64,000 bases of DNA, taken from the NCBI GenBank assembly GCA_023437365.1, contig JAEZGK010000099.1:62001-126000 (forward strand), in the 5' to 3' direction. Under the pieces are notes generated by a model that was not told the origin of the DNA, searched no databases, and saw nothing but the letters and a program-made list of their open reading frames with translations. Below, in pieces: positions 49,328 to 58,946 of the stretch (its first letter is position 1; each line of letters begins with the position of its first letter). Source of the DNA: Bacillota bacterium. Lineage in GTDB: Bacteria > Bacillota > Clostridia > Lachnospirales > Lachnospiraceae. The translations under genes were made by a program, and so were the position numbers.

Positions 49328-50707
49328 ATGAGGTTTTATATTCCGAAAAAAGTAAATGATATCATAGAAGAATTAATGAGCCACGGACATGAAGCCTATG
49401 CGGTAGGCGGGTGTGTACGGGACATGGTGCTGGGCAGAGAACCGGAGGATTGGGATATCACTACCTCAGCGACTCCCCCGGAAGTCAAGAGGATCTTTCG
49501 CCGGACTGTAGATACCGGAATTCTCCATGGAACGGTAACCGTTTTGATGGATAAGGACCACTATGAGGTCACTACCTACCGCTTGGATGGGGAATATGAG
49601 GATAACCGGCATCCGAAGCAGGTCTCTTTCACCTCCAGCTTACTTGAGGATCTCAAGCGCAGAGACTTTACCATCAACGCCATGGCCTACAACGAAAAGG
49701 AAGGCTTCGTTGATCTTTTCGGTGGTCTGGAGGATTTGAAGCGTGGCTTGATCCGCTGTGTGGGAAGTCCGGAGGAGCGTTTTGACGAGGATGCGCTCCG
49801 TATACTTAGAGCGGTACGTTTTTCTGCCCAGTTGGGCTTTACCATAGAAGCAGAGACACTGAAAGCAATCACTAAAGGATGTGAGAACTTAAATAATATC
49901 AGCGCGGAACGAATTCGAGTCGAGCTGACGAAGCTTTTGATCTCGGATCATCCGGATCGACTGAGAGATTTGTATGAGGTAGGGATTACAAAGGTTATCC
50001 TGCCCGAATTTGATGCCATGATGATTACTCCTCAGAATAATATTCATCACATCTACAGTGTAGGTGAGCATACCATCAGAGCTGTGGAGGAGGTGGCAGG
50101 GAGGCTTGAGGAACAGCGTTTTTCTCCCAGAGAGAGGAGTATCCTCAGGTGGACTATGCTGCTGCATGATGTAGAAAAGCCAGGAACCATCAGCGTTGGG
50201 AAGGATGGACAGGATCACTTCTACGGACATCAGGAAAAGGGTTCGGTAACGGCTAAGAATATCCTGAGACGGCTGAAATTTGACAATGATACCATTGATA
50301 TAGTTACTCATCTGATCCGCTGGCATGATTACCGTTTTGTGCTAACCCCGGCAGGAATGCGTAAGGCTGCGGCAAAGATAGGCAGGGAAGCGATGAGGCT
50401 GTTATTTGAGGTGAATAGGGCAGATACCTCAGCGAAGAACCCGAAGTTTACCAAAGATAAATTCGAACGACTGGAAGCAGCCCAAGGGCTGTATCAAGAA
50501 ACCGTTGACCGGGAGGAATGTGTCAATCTGAAGGAAATGAAAATCAACGGTAAGGACCTGATTCGGCTTGGTCTAAAACCCGGTCGAGAGTTGGGAGATA
50601 TCCTTTACCAATTACTTTCGATGGTTTTAGAGGAGCCGGAGAAGAATAATACGGACACTCTGCTTTCCATAGCTAAGAAAATGATAGAAGAAAAACAGAG
50701 CGAGTGA
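49328..50707 (+). CDS. cca: CCA tRNA nucleotidyltransferase with HD domain
   Basis: A 459-residue class II CCA-adding enzyme. The head domain has GGCVRDMVLGREPEDWDITT with the catalytic Asp pair, and RRDFTINAMAYN follows. The neck/body RILRAVRFSAQLGF and a C-terminal HD domain with LLHDVEKPGT are present. It adds or repairs the 3' CCA of tRNAs. It starts 98 nt after the MFS gene with its own GGAGG site and ends 53 nt before MITE-like copy C. Confidence 0.95.
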   Translation: MRFYIPKKVNDIIEELMSHGHEAYAVGGCVRDMVLGREPEDWDITTSATPPEVKRIFRRTVDTGILHGTVTVLMDKDHYEVTTYRLDGEYEDNRHPKQVSFTSSLLEDLKRRDFTINAMAYNEKEGFVDLFGGLEDLKRGLIRCVGSPEERFDEDALRILRAVRFSAQLGFTIEAETLKAITKGCENLNNISAERIRVELTKLLISDHPDRLRDLYEVGITKVILPEFDAMMITPQNNIHHIYSVGEHTIRAVEEVAGRLEEQRFSPRERSILRWTMLLHDVEKPGTISVGKDGQDHFYGHQEKGSVTAKNILRRLKFDNDTIDIVTHLIRWHDYRFVLTPAGMRKAAAKIGREAMRLLFEVNRADTSAKNPKFTKDKFERLEAAQGLYQETVDREECVNLKEMKINGKDLIRLGLKPGRELGDILYQLLSMVLEEPEKNNTDTLLSIAKKMIEEKQSE

Positions 50708-50759
50708 GATATTGTTACAAAAAGAAAAGAAGAAGTAGCTGCTAAGGCTGTAATAATTT

Positions 50760-50980
50760 AGAAAGCGGCTGTTGTAAAACACCTTGATATCCAGAGTAGG
50801 GATACAGGTATCCCGTCATGCACTGTTTGCCGGACAGCTTGTCGATCTTGTTTAATCAGAAGCGAACATTTATGTTCAATTATGACAAACAATATCGGCA
50901 GGATGTCCGGGAACCAGTGTGTTAGGGTCACCTGTATCCTTACTCGTTACTATTAAGGAGTTTTGCAATAGCCGCTTTCT
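50760..50980. repeat. MITE-like palindromic element, copy C (long form)
   Basis: AGAAAGCGGCTGTTGTAAAAC and GTTTTGCAATAGCCGCTTTCT are the inverted ends; inside are GATACAGGTATCCC and CACCTGTATCCTTACTCGTTA, which match copies A and B. The centre (about 50830-50920) carries about 90 bp not present in B, with CGGACAGC and TGTCCGG complementary. It lies between cca and the CotS-like gene. Confidence 0.85.
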
Positions 50981-51099
50981 GTATTATTACTATTTCTTAA
51001 CAACCGATCTTCTTTTCTTTATAGTAATCATGAATTTGCATATCCAATCATAATATTAGTAAGACGGGTTTTGCCGCAATAGAGTAAGGGGGATTGGCT

Positions 51100-52185
51100 G
51101 TGGAGGATAGAAGTCAGGAAGCATTAAAAAGATATCGTCTGAAGATATATAACATTTACAGAGCCAGGGGAGCTTTTCTTCTGGAAACAGATTGCGGGCT
51201 GAAGCTTTTTAAATGCTTCGAGGGTTCCAGAAATAGAGCTCTTTTTGAGCATAAGGTCAAGGAGCACCTGCTGCTTTGCGGATATGCCAACACCGATCTG
51301 TATGTAAAAACGATGGAAGAGGATATCATATCCGAGGATAGCGCCGGATGTCAATATATTATGAAAAACTGGTTCTGGGGTGAAGAATGCAATCTGAAGG
51401 AACTATCCCAGATTGAAGCTGCCTCTGCGAATCTGGCCCGCCTTCATCTGCTGCTTCGGGATGTGGATTTTACAAAGGAGCAGCTGGAACATAATATATC
51501 GCCCAATTTGATGGAGACCTTTGATAAGAGAAATCGTGAATTGAAACGTGTCAAGGCATATATCAGGGAGAAACGACAAAAGAATGAGTTTGAACTCTCT
51601 TATCTGAATTATTATGAAGCCTTTTATGAACAGGGGCTTCTGGCAGCAGACAGACTGGCAGCCTCAGGATATGGTAAGCTGCTGGCGGACTCAATCGGGG
51701 AACGGATGGTCTGCCATGGCAACTATACCTATCATAATATCATCATGCAGAAAAGCAAGGCAGATGCCTTAACGAAGGCCTATGTACCACCCGGATGGGT
51801 GAACAAGCAGCCCGTCTTTGCGACGGAGCTTGGAAGCACAGGAAGCTTTATTGCTACGACAAACTTTGAGAAATCCTATATCGGACTCCAAATCTTCGAT
51901 TTGTATCAATTCATCCGTAAGGTCATGGAGAAGAACGATTGGGATATCCTGTACGGCAGCAGGATTATTGATTCCTATAGTCAGGTGAAATCCATCACAC
52001 AGCCCGAACTTAAGGTGTTGTATGTGCTTCTGCTGTATCCGGAAAAGTTCTGGAAGATTACGAATTTTTATTACAATGGAAAGAAGTCCTGGGTATCCGG
52101 CCGGAATACTCAGAAATTAAATGTAATCGGGGAGCAGAACGAGAAGAAGGAAATGTTTTTAAGAAAGCTTGAGAGTATTCTATAA
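51100..52185 (+). CDS. CotS-family spore coat protein-like
   Basis: A 361-residue protein of the CotS/YtaA/YutH group, which has an aminoglycoside-phosphotransferase-like fold: YRARGAFLLETDCGLKLFKC, EASANLARLHLLLRDVDFT, MVCHGNYTYHNIIM (where D-HxxxxN would be catalytic). The start GTG 51100 is 7 nt after AAGGGGG; a TTG at 51094 is closer to the site. Members are coat or spore-surface proteins in Bacillus. Other sporulation genes are in the window, but no coat cluster is adjacent. Confidence 0.85.
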   Translation: MEDRSQEALKRYRLKIYNIYRARGAFLLETDCGLKLFKCFEGSRNRALFEHKVKEHLLLCGYANTDLYVKTMEEDIISEDSAGCQYIMKNWFWGEECNLKELSQIEAASANLARLHLLLRDVDFTKEQLEHNISPNLMETFDKRNRELKRVKAYIREKRQKNEFELSYLNYYEAFYEQGLLAADRLAASGYGKLLADSIGERMVCHGNYTYHNIIMQKSKADALTKAYVPPGWVNKQPVFATELGSTGSFIATTNFEKSYIGLQIFDLYQFIRKVMEKNDWDILYGSRIIDSYSQVKSITQPELKVLYVLLLYPEKFWKITNFYYNGKKSWVSGRNTQKLNVIGEQNEKKEMFLRKLESIL

Positions 52186-52270
52186 AAGCTGTATGACAGG
52201 ATTGAAACTGCTTCTTAAGTAGTCTATAATACAGTATGTGATGTAACTTAAAATGCAGCTTGAGGTACGA

Positions 52271-53854
52271 ATGATGGATGTGAAAATTACAGATGATCAG
52301 ATTATCGAACTAGAACCCGCTCCGAAGCCTGCACGTAAGCCCCCGAAAAAAAAGCCCGGGCGAAAATCGGATGGATATAGGAAAAAAACAGATCATAATG
52401 GAGGGAAGATTAATCGAAGACCGATTCTCAGCTTGTTATTAGGACTGGGGGTATTGTCGGTCATTCTTCTGACTACCATGCTGACTGTTTCACAAACGCC
52501 GAAGAGCACATCAAAACTAAGTCCCAATACCATGGATGGCGAGACGGAGCCGGCTGTCACTACACCGATACCGACCGGAGAAGAGGTATTAGGTGTGCTG
52601 ACTGAGGTTAATTACGATACGAGGGAGCTTACCTTATATGATGTGGTTCATGAGGCAAGCCTTACCTACGGATATTCAGGCGGCACCAATATTACGGATA
52701 AGTACGGGCAACAGCTGTCCATCAGTCAGATACCGAAGGGCGTTATGCTTGAGGTGTTTCATGAGCCTGGGAATTTGAAGCTGACAGATATCAGAATATC
52801 AACCAAGGCCTGGAAGTATGTTGATGTGAATAACTTAAGCATTGACCGAAGCGCAAGGGTTATGAAGATAGCTTCCGATAAATATAAATATACTGACGAT
52901 ATTATTATATTAGACGGAGACAAAAGAATTCCCGTCGCCGATCTTGCAGAGCAGGATGAATTGACAGTATGGGGCTATGACCAGACCATTTGGTCAGTTA
53001 CAGTAACCAGAGGTCACGGAACAGTCCGTCTGGCCGACTATGACAATTTTATCGGAGACTTCATTACCATCGGATATGAAGCCATCCAGCAGATTGCCAA
53101 GGATATGGTCATCACGGTCAGGGAGGGTAACTTCAACCTGACGGTAGAGAACGCAAAATATACAGCAACTAAGAATATCACGATAAAGCGAAATCAGGAG
53201 ACAGTTGTATCCCTGAGTGATCTTGGGCCGGATGCCGCTAAGGTGGGACGTATTACCTTTGATATTTCTCCTTTCGGTGCCGATTTATATATTGACGGTG
53301 AATTGATGTCCTATGCCAGTCCAATTGAGTTGGATTACGGTAAACATAATATCGAGGTTTCACTGGGAGGATATACTACCTACACAGGGATTTTGAGGGT
53401 GGATTCCGCCGGAAAGACGATAAATATCGATCTACCGGAAAATAGCAGTGCAGATACGGCAACCGTATCCGAGTCAGACAATAATTCAGATCATAATGAT
53501 ACAGTGGATAATCCGGACAGCCGGAATGACAATTCAGATAACTCAGAGGGAGAGGATACACAAGCTTCCGATACCCCCGCAAATATAGACATCGGGGATT
53601 CTGAAAATATATCAAATGATGAGTTTGACGAGGATACAGAGCATAAGATTTATATCCAGAACCCCCTAAAAGCCTCGGTATATCTGAACGGAGAGTATAT
53701 GGGTAAATCACCTGTCAGCTTCAAAAAGCTGATTGGTAAGCATGTGCTGACCTTTATTAGGGAGGGCTACGAAACCATGAGTTATACCGTAGAGGTTAAG
53801 GATGACCATCTGGATACCTACTTCAACATGCCGGACCTTAGTAAGAAAAAGTAA
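52271..53854 (+). CDS. Membrane protein with two PEGA domains
   Basis: A 527-residue protein. After a basic, Pro/Lys-rich cytoplasmic tail (KPARKPPKKKPGRK) a single membrane helix spans about residues 57-79 (LSLLLGLGVLSVILLTTML). The extracytoplasmic part contains a beta-rich segment, a PEGA domain at about 340-400 (ISPFGADLYIDGELMSYASP), an acidic Ser/Asp/Asn-rich linker at about 405-455, and a second PEGA domain at about 460-525 (IYIQNPLKASVYLNGEYMGK). PEGA domains are thought to bind the cell envelope. The start at 52271 is 5 nt after GAGG; 52274 is also possible. Confidence 0.82.
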   Translation: MMDVKITDDQIIELEPAPKPARKPPKKKPGRKSDGYRKKTDHNGGKINRRPILSLLLGLGVLSVILLTTMLTVSQTPKSTSKLSPNTMDGETEPAVTTPIPTGEEVLGVLTEVNYDTRELTLYDVVHEASLTYGYSGGTNITDKYGQQLSISQIPKGVMLEVFHEPGNLKLTDIRISTKAWKYVDVNNLSIDRSARVMKIASDKYKYTDDIIILDGDKRIPVADLAEQDELTVWGYDQTIWSVTVTRGHGTVRLADYDNFIGDFITIGYEAIQQIAKDMVITVREGNFNLTVENAKYTATKNITIKRNQETVVSLSDLGPDAAKVGRITFDISPFGADLYIDGELMSYASPIELDYGKHNIEVSLGGYTTYTGILRVDSAGKTINIDLPENSSADTATVSESDNNSDHNDTVDNPDSRNDNSDNSEGEDTQASDTPANIDIGDSENISNDEFDEDTEHKIYIQNPLKASVYLNGEYMGKSPVSFKKLIGKHVLTFIREGYETMSYTVEVKDDHLDTYFNMPDLSKKK

Positions 53855-53977
53855 AATTTCATAGATGCCGTCGATGATTGTTTGTTCATGTCAATCGATT
53901 TTTCATCCTCTCTCTTTTCAAAGCTTCGAATGTAAGCTATAATAAATGTAAATTTATGGAAAAGAGAGGGGATTTTT

Positions 53978-55150
53978 ATGGTCAAATTTTTATATGATGA
54001 GAATATCATCCTATACAGTTTTGCCGGTCTGTTCGGGCTGGGCATGCTGGTCCGCCTTCTCCTGGATTTGGTTTATAAGTATCTGATCAAGGAATCGGAT
54101 CATCCGGGAACGACGAAAAATAAGCTTATCAGGCATATGAAACTGAAGTTCGAGGCATGCTTCAAGTACAAGATTGGTGTGAATAATGTGGATACATTTG
54201 TGGATAAGAATGTATTACAATATCGATTTTGTGGAGTATTATTATCCACATGGGATAATTTCAGTGGACAAGTTCTTTACTTAAGTCTTCTGCTTGTCCC
54301 GCTTTTTGCCCTTTTCGGAGTGATTTATGATTGTGGACAAAGTCGTATATTACTGAATGGAGCTGTTGGAATTTTGACCTGTGCATTATTAATTCTTGTG
54401 GATAAAAGTATTAATCTTCCGATGAAGAAGAGGATGCTGAGACTGAATATCATGGATTATCTTGAGAATTTCTATAAGACCCGTTTGGAGCAGGAAGCTC
54501 TTCATCCGGAGCTGCTGGAAGAAATCCGCCGTGAATATATGCAGGTGACCGAGTCAAAGAAGCAGGCCGGTGCGACGAAGGAGGTACAAAAGGAAGAAGC
54601 AAAGGAGGAGCTGAACCGTCGTAAAGAGGCAAGGCGCAAAAAGGAAGAGGAGAAGAAGCTTCAGGCTCAGAAGAGAGAAGAGGAACAGCGTAAGCTGGAG
54701 GAGACAAGACGAGAGGAAGAAAGACGACGTCTGGAGGAACGTAGATTATTGGCTGCCAAAAGGCGTGAAGAGGAATTAATGAAGATTGAGGAAGAACGGC
54801 AGGCATTGGAGGCAAGACGAGAAGAGATGAAACGAAAAGCGATGGAGAAACAGACAGAGCAAAAGAAGAAAGAGACAGAGAAGGAGAAGCTGCTACATAG
54901 TATTGAAGAAGATTTGAAGCCGGCGCAGAGCAGAACCGATATGAATAAGATACTCCATAGCATGGATGAAATCGCTGCAAGTAAGGAACAGGTGCAGCCA
55001 CAGAGAATTTCCCCTACACAATCGTCAGCAAAAATTGAAATAAATGATGGTCAAAAGGCCGGAAAGCAAAAAACTGTCAAAGGCAAGAATAATCCCGAGC
55101 TTCAGGAGGATAAGCTGATTGAAGATGTTTTGAAGGAGTTTTTTGCATAA
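53978..55150 (+). CDS. Membrane protein with long charged coiled-coil, unknown
   Basis: A 390-residue protein. The first 170 residues have two N-terminal hydrophobic helices (about 9-34), a short soluble part with cysteines (FEACFKYKIGVNNVDTF) and two further helices (about 105-150). Residues about 190-300 are an almost uninterrupted Arg/Lys/Glu coiled-coil (EEARRKKEEEKKL-like). The C-terminal 90 residues are polar. I recognise no domain. The coiled coil may bridge to another envelope component; the preceding PEGA gene has the same strand but a 123-nt gap. RBS GAGAGGGG precedes the ATG. Confidence 0.75.
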   Translation: MVKFLYDENIILYSFAGLFGLGMLVRLLLDLVYKYLIKESDHPGTTKNKLIRHMKLKFEACFKYKIGVNNVDTFVDKNVLQYRFCGVLLSTWDNFSGQVLYLSLLLVPLFALFGVIYDCGQSRILLNGAVGILTCALLILVDKSINLPMKKRMLRLNIMDYLENFYKTRLEQEALHPELLEEIRREYMQVTESKKQAGATKEVQKEEAKEELNRRKEARRKKEEEKKLQAQKREEEQRKLEETRREEERRRLEERRLLAAKRREEELMKIEEERQALEARREEMKRKAMEKQTEQKKKETEKEKLLHSIEEDLKPAQSRTDMNKILHSMDEIAASKEQVQPQRISPTQSSAKIEINDGQKAGKQKTVKGKNNPELQEDKLIEDVLKEFFA

Positions 55151-55232
55151 TAGCAATATGTGAAGAAAAAACATTGAATAAATAGGTTGACTTTGTTAGA
55201 ATATAAGAAAAATACAAAAGGAGTTATATAAC

Positions 55233-56582
55233 ATGGCTAACAAGGTAACCTTTGATTTTTCTGTTGCGAAAAAGTTTGTCTCAGATACTGAGCTTGAGAT
55301 GATGAAGAGCCTGACTGTGACTGCTAAGGACCAACTTATTCATAAGACCGGCGCAGGAAATGATTATCTGGGATGGATCGACCTCCCCATCGATTACGAT
55401 AAGGAGGAGTTTGCCCGTATACAGAAAGCAGCGGCAAAGATTAAGAAGGATTCTGACGTGCTTCTTGTAATCGGTATCGGCGGTTCATACCTCGGTGCAA
55501 GAGCTGCGATTGAATTTTTAAGACACAGCTTTTATAATTCAGTTTCGAAAGAGATCAGAAAGACACCGGAGATCTATTTCTGCGGTAATAACATCAGCAG
55601 TACCTATATGAACCACCTGATTGAAGTAATCGGTGACAGAGACTTCTCCATTAACATTATCAGCAAATCCGGTACGACTACCGAGCCGGCGATTGCTTTC
55701 CGTGTATTCAAGAAGCTATTGAATGAGAAATACGGCAGGGCAGAGGCTGCAAAGAGAATCTATGCTACCACGGATAAGGCAAGAGGAGCATTAAAGAACC
55801 TTGCCACAGAAGAGGGTTATGAAAGCTTTGTGGTTCCGGATGATGTAGGCGGACGTTTCTCCGTATTGACTGCAGTTGGACTTCTTCCGATCGCTGTCAG
55901 CGGTGCCGACATCACGAAGCTGATGGAAGGTGCAGCCAGCATGAGAAATTACTGTCTGAACAAGAGCTTTGAGGAGAACGATGCATTAAGGTATGCTGCG
56001 GTACGTAACATATTGCTCAGAAAGGGTAAGGGCATCGAGATTCTTGTCAACTATGAGCCTTCCCTGCATTTCGTTTCTGAATGGTGGAAGCAGTTATACG
56101 GAGAGAGCGAAGGAAAGGACCAGAAGGGTATTTTCCCTGCTTCTGTGGACTTCACTACGGATCTCCATTCCATGGGACAGTTCATTCAGGATGGGCAGAG
56201 AACTCTGTTTGAGACAGTCATAAATATAGAGAACTCCAGATCTGAGATTATCCTCGAGGAAGAAGAAGTGGATTTGGATGGACTGAACTATCTTGCGGGC
56301 AAGAGCGTAGATTTTGTTAACAAGAGTGCAATGAAGGGAACCCTGCTCGCACATACCGACGGTAATGTTCCGAACTTAAGCGTAAATCTTCCGGAGCAGA
56401 ATGAATTTTATCTCGGAGAGCTTTTCTATTTCTTCGAATTTGCCTGTGGTGTCAGCGGATATATACTTGGCGTTAACCCGTTTGATCAACCCGGTGTGGA
56501 AAGCTACAAGAAGAATATGTTTGCTTTGCTTGGTAAGCCCGGGTTTGAAGCACAACGTGATGAGCTGTTAAAGAGATTATAA
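55233..56582 (+). CDS. pgi: Glucose-6-phosphate isomerase
   Basis: A 449-residue PGI of the short Gram-positive type. Signature parts are VIGIGGSYLGARAAIEF, ISKSGTTTEPAIAFRVF, and VGGRFSVLTAVGLLPI. The C-terminal KKNMFALLGKPGFEA is present. It interconverts glucose-6-phosphate and fructose-6-phosphate in glycolysis; fructose-6-phosphate is also the substrate of GlmS. AAAGGAG lies before the ATG; it is monocistronic and followed by a terminator. Confidence 0.97.
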   Translation: MANKVTFDFSVAKKFVSDTELEMMKSLTVTAKDQLIHKTGAGNDYLGWIDLPIDYDKEEFARIQKAAAKIKKDSDVLLVIGIGGSYLGARAAIEFLRHSFYNSVSKEIRKTPEIYFCGNNISSTYMNHLIEVIGDRDFSINIISKSGTTTEPAIAFRVFKKLLNEKYGRAEAAKRIYATTDKARGALKNLATEEGYESFVVPDDVGGRFSVLTAVGLLPIAVSGADITKLMEGAASMRNYCLNKSFEENDALRYAAVRNILLRKGKGIEILVNYEPSLHFVSEWWKQLYGESEGKDQKGIFPASVDFTTDLHSMGQFIQDGQRTLFETVINIENSRSEIILEEEEVDLDGLNYLAGKSVDFVNKSAMKGTLLAHTDGNVPNLSVNLPEQNEFYLGELFYFFEFACGVSGYILGVNPFDQPGVESYKKNMFALLGKPGFEAQRDELLKRL

Positions 56583-56619
56583 TAATAAGAAGCATTCAAA
56601 TAGTAATCGAACAGAAAAT

Positions 56620-56666
56620 AAAGGACTAGTAATCCCAACAATTGCATGAGGGAAGCTGGTCCTTTT
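56620..56666 (+). terminator. Terminator after pgi
   Basis: AAAGGACTAG and CTGGTCCTTT form a 10-bp stem (one G-U pair) with a T-rich tail (TTTTGCTTTTT). Confidence 0.85.
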
Positions 56667-56922
56667 GCTTTTTATACGTGAACAGCTAATTTATCAAATT
56701 GTTAAAACAATACTGAGAGATTAAGCTGCTTCGCAGTCACCAAGAAGTTTTTTCTGAGTATAATGTAGTAATTCATAATTTTACTGGGGCAGCAATCGTA
56801 GGATACGGATACATATCTTTGAGAATTCGCAACCGAATCTATTTTACCTCAAAAAGAGCGTGAACAGTTGCTGTCCCGATAATTTACCAGACCATTCGGC
56901 TGCTTAACATAGATATGACTAG

Positions 56923-56972
56923 GGCTGTTGAACATCATTTTTGCAATGCAAGAATGTAGTCAACAGCCTTTT
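56923..56972. terminator. Bidirectional hairpin near the hemolysin III 3' end
   Basis: GGCTGTTGA and TCAACAGCC form 9 bp; the interior TTGCA/TGCAA extends the helix. On the plus strand a TTTT follows; on the minus strand the tail is weak. Confidence 0.65.
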
Positions 56973-56985
56973 GGTTTATGTTACT

Positions 56986-57654
56986 CTATGGCATCACGGC
57001 AATGTAATTGTACATCAGGATAAAATGACAGAAGCTGCCGCCCATAACAAAGAGATGAAAAATCTCATGGGTTCCGAAGTTTTTGTGCTTGTTATTAAAG
57101 ATCGGGAGCTTCAAGGCATAAATCACTCCTCCGACCGTATAGATAATTCCTCCGGCCAGAAGCCACTCAAAGGCAGCCATGGGAAGAGAGTTGATGATCT
57201 GTGTAAAAGCCAAAACGCAGGTCCAGCCCATAGCAATATAGATAACAGAAGAGAACCATTTCGGGCAATGTACCCAGAAACCGGTAACGATGATACCTAT
57301 GGCAGCCAGCCCCCAGATTAGCGAGAGCATGATGAAACCGGTACTGCCACCGAGAGCGATAAGACAGATAGGAGTATAAGTACCCGCAATCAGTACATAG
57401 ATAGCCATATGATCTAATTTTTTCAGCCGTACATGCACTTTCAGGGTTTTTCCAAAGGTATGATAGATGGTACTTGCCAAATAAAGCAAAATCATACTGA
57501 AGATGAATACACCGAGGGATAGCAGATGTACAGGGCCTGGTTGATCGGCGGCCTTCAGTAATAAAGGAATCGCAGCAAACATCGCCATCAGGCTACCAAT
57601 CAAATGTGTTATGGAACTGCCGGGGTCTTTCACCTTTACTTTCATTACTGTCAT
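56986..57654 (-). CDS. Hemolysin III / PAQR-family membrane protein
   Basis: A 222-residue protein with about seven membrane helices. Hallmarks are HLIGSLMAMFAAIPLLLKAA, TIYHTFG with its metal-ligand His, DHMAIYVLIAGTYTPICLIAL, and the C-terminal HEIFHLFVMGGSFCHFI, whose His residues form the zinc site of PAQR-like proteins. The ATG at 57654 is preceded by AAGGAG 9 nt upstream. It belongs to the YqfA/HlyIII family; hemolysis is not implied. Role unknown. Confidence 0.92.
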   Translation of the reverse strand: MTVMKVKVKDPGSSITHLIGSLMAMFAAIPLLLKAADQPGPVHLLSLGVFIFSMILLYLASTIYHTFGKTLKVHVRLKKLDHMAIYVLIAGTYTPICLIALGGSTGFIMLSLIWGLAAIGIIVTGFWVHCPKWFSSVIYIAMGWTCVLAFTQIINSLPMAAFEWLLAGGIIYTVGGVIYALKLPIFNNKHKNFGTHEIFHLFVMGGSFCHFILMYNYIAVMP

Positions 57655-57911
57655 AAAATCAACTCCTTCAAATATTGTCTTTTTAATCAGTGGTTTTTTA
57701 TCTTAGTATTAACACATTGATAAAGAATATACGTAACGAAGCGTCAATACTCTGTAATGTAGTTATCAATACTATGTGATATGTAAATACATACTACAAC
57801 ACATTGTTTTGAATTGCAATAGAAAAATATATTTTTTTAGTCTTCGGTTTATGATATACTATAAAAAAACAATAACCAATAACTAGATTTTTAGAGAGGA
57901 TATGGGCATCC
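57655..57911. other. Divergent AT-rich region between hemolysin III and DUF951 genes
   Basis: 257 nt, very AT-rich, that must hold both promoters. A TATACT (57854-57859) about 50 nt before the DUF951 start is a plausible -10; no riboswitch recognised. Confidence 0.5.
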
Positions 57912-58088
57912 ATGGATTTAAATATCGGTGATATCGTAAAGCTAAAAAAACAGCACCCCTGCGGCAGCTATGAATGGGAAATACTTCGCGTAGGTATGGA
58001 TTTTCGCCTCAAATGCCTGGGCTGCGGACATCAGGTGATGCTACCCCGAAAACAGGTTGAAAAGAGTATCAAGCAGGTAAGAAAATAA
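57912..58088 (+). CDS. DUF951-family small protein
   Basis: A 58-residue protein missed by length cut-offs. It begins MDLNIGDIVKLKKQHPCGSY and has CLGCGHQVMLPRKQVEKSIK, the DUF951 signature, with Cys17, Cys35 and Cys38 as a possible metal site. Members are common in Firmicutes, often next to ychF or rpsF; the function is unknown. GAGAGGA lies 11 nt before the ATG, a longer spacing than usual. It is 110 nt before the HAD phosphatase gene. Confidence 0.85.
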   Translation: MDLNIGDIVKLKKQHPCGSYEWEILRVGMDFRLKCLGCGHQVMLPRKQVEKSIKQVRK

Positions 58089-58198
58089 TTCTGTAAAGAC
58101 CAGAATTATCCTGGAGAACCTCATCCTGAATTCCATTGGAAATTCAGAAGGAGCTTCTTCGTCGATACTAAAGCAATATAGACAGGAGAGGATAAGCG

Positions 58199-58849
58199 AT
58201 GAAAGAATATGTTTTCATGGATTTGGACGGGACGTTGACTAATCCGAAGCTGGGAATTACCAAATCTGTCAGGTATGCCCTGCAATCCAAAGGAATTGCC
58301 GTAGAGGAGCTGGACAGCCTTTGTAAATTCATCGGTCCGCCGTTGCGGGAATCCTTCATGTTATTTTATGGTTTTGATGCGATACAGGCAGAGGAACTGG
58401 TTTCAAAGTACAGAGAGTATTATAAGGTTGCCGGAATATATGAAAATGAAGTATATGACGGAATGGAGAGACTGCTTACTGATTTACGGGCTTCCGGAAG
58501 AAAGCTTTATGTAGCAACCTCCAAGCCCGGAGAATTTGCGGTAAAGATATTGGAGCATTTTCATTTGGCACAATTTTTTGAAGATATCTGTGGTGCTACC
58601 ATGGATGGCAGCCGATCTACCAAAGAAGAGATCATTCGTTATACGATGGATAGGAACGGTATCACAGAAAGGGAGAAGATTGTCATGGTCGGCGACAGAG
58701 AACATGATGTTCACGGAGCTAAGGCAGTAGGAGTAGCATCCGTCGGAGTGTTGTATGGCTTTGGCAGCAGAGAGGAACTACAGACAGCCGGTGCGGATAC
58801 GGTTGCTGAAAGTGTGGCGGAGGTATTCGATGCCATTGCCTGTCTGTGA
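58199..58849 (+). CDS. HAD-superfamily phosphatase (Gph/PpaX-like)
   Basis: A 216-residue class I HAD phosphatase. Motif I is MDLDGTLTNPKLGI with nucleophile Asp9 and acid Asp11, motif II TSKPGE, motif III/IV MVGDREHDVHGAKAVG. The helical cap (residues about 15-85) is like phosphoglycolate phosphatase. It probably acts on a small phosphorylated metabolite such as 2-phosphoglycolate or pyrophosphate; the substrate is not shown. RBS AGGAGAGG precedes the ATG. Same strand as the next gene. Confidence 0.9.
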   Translation: MKEYVFMDLDGTLTNPKLGITKSVRYALQSKGIAVEELDSLCKFIGPPLRESFMLFYGFDAIQAEELVSKYREYYKVAGIYENEVYDGMERLLTDLRASGRKLYVATSKPGEFAVKILEHFHLAQFFEDICGATMDGSRSTKEEIIRYTMDRNGITEREKIVMVGDREHDVHGAKAVGVASVGVLYGFGSREELQTAGADTVAESVAEVFDAIACL

Positions 58850-58946
58850 TTGTGAATAACCGAAATAAGGAATTATGATATCTATGTAACTATAAATGGG
58901 ACAGGTTAGCTAAGAGGCTTACTATGAGAAAGGGATGGTAGATAAA

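Larger units (their letters stand above)
56583..56985. other. Intergenic region between convergent pgi and hemolysin III genes
   Basis: About 400 nt with no gene. It holds the pgi terminator (56620-56666) and a longer bidirectional hairpin at 56923-56972. The middle part (56670-56920) shows nothing recognisable. Confidence 0.6.

Noticed and set aside
54450..55001. 183-codon minus-strand open frame
   Set aside because: It is the complement of the charged coiled-coil coding region of the 53978 gene, where low-complexity codons leave the opposite strand open. No ribosome binding site; Pro/Ser/Leu-rich composition is an artefact.
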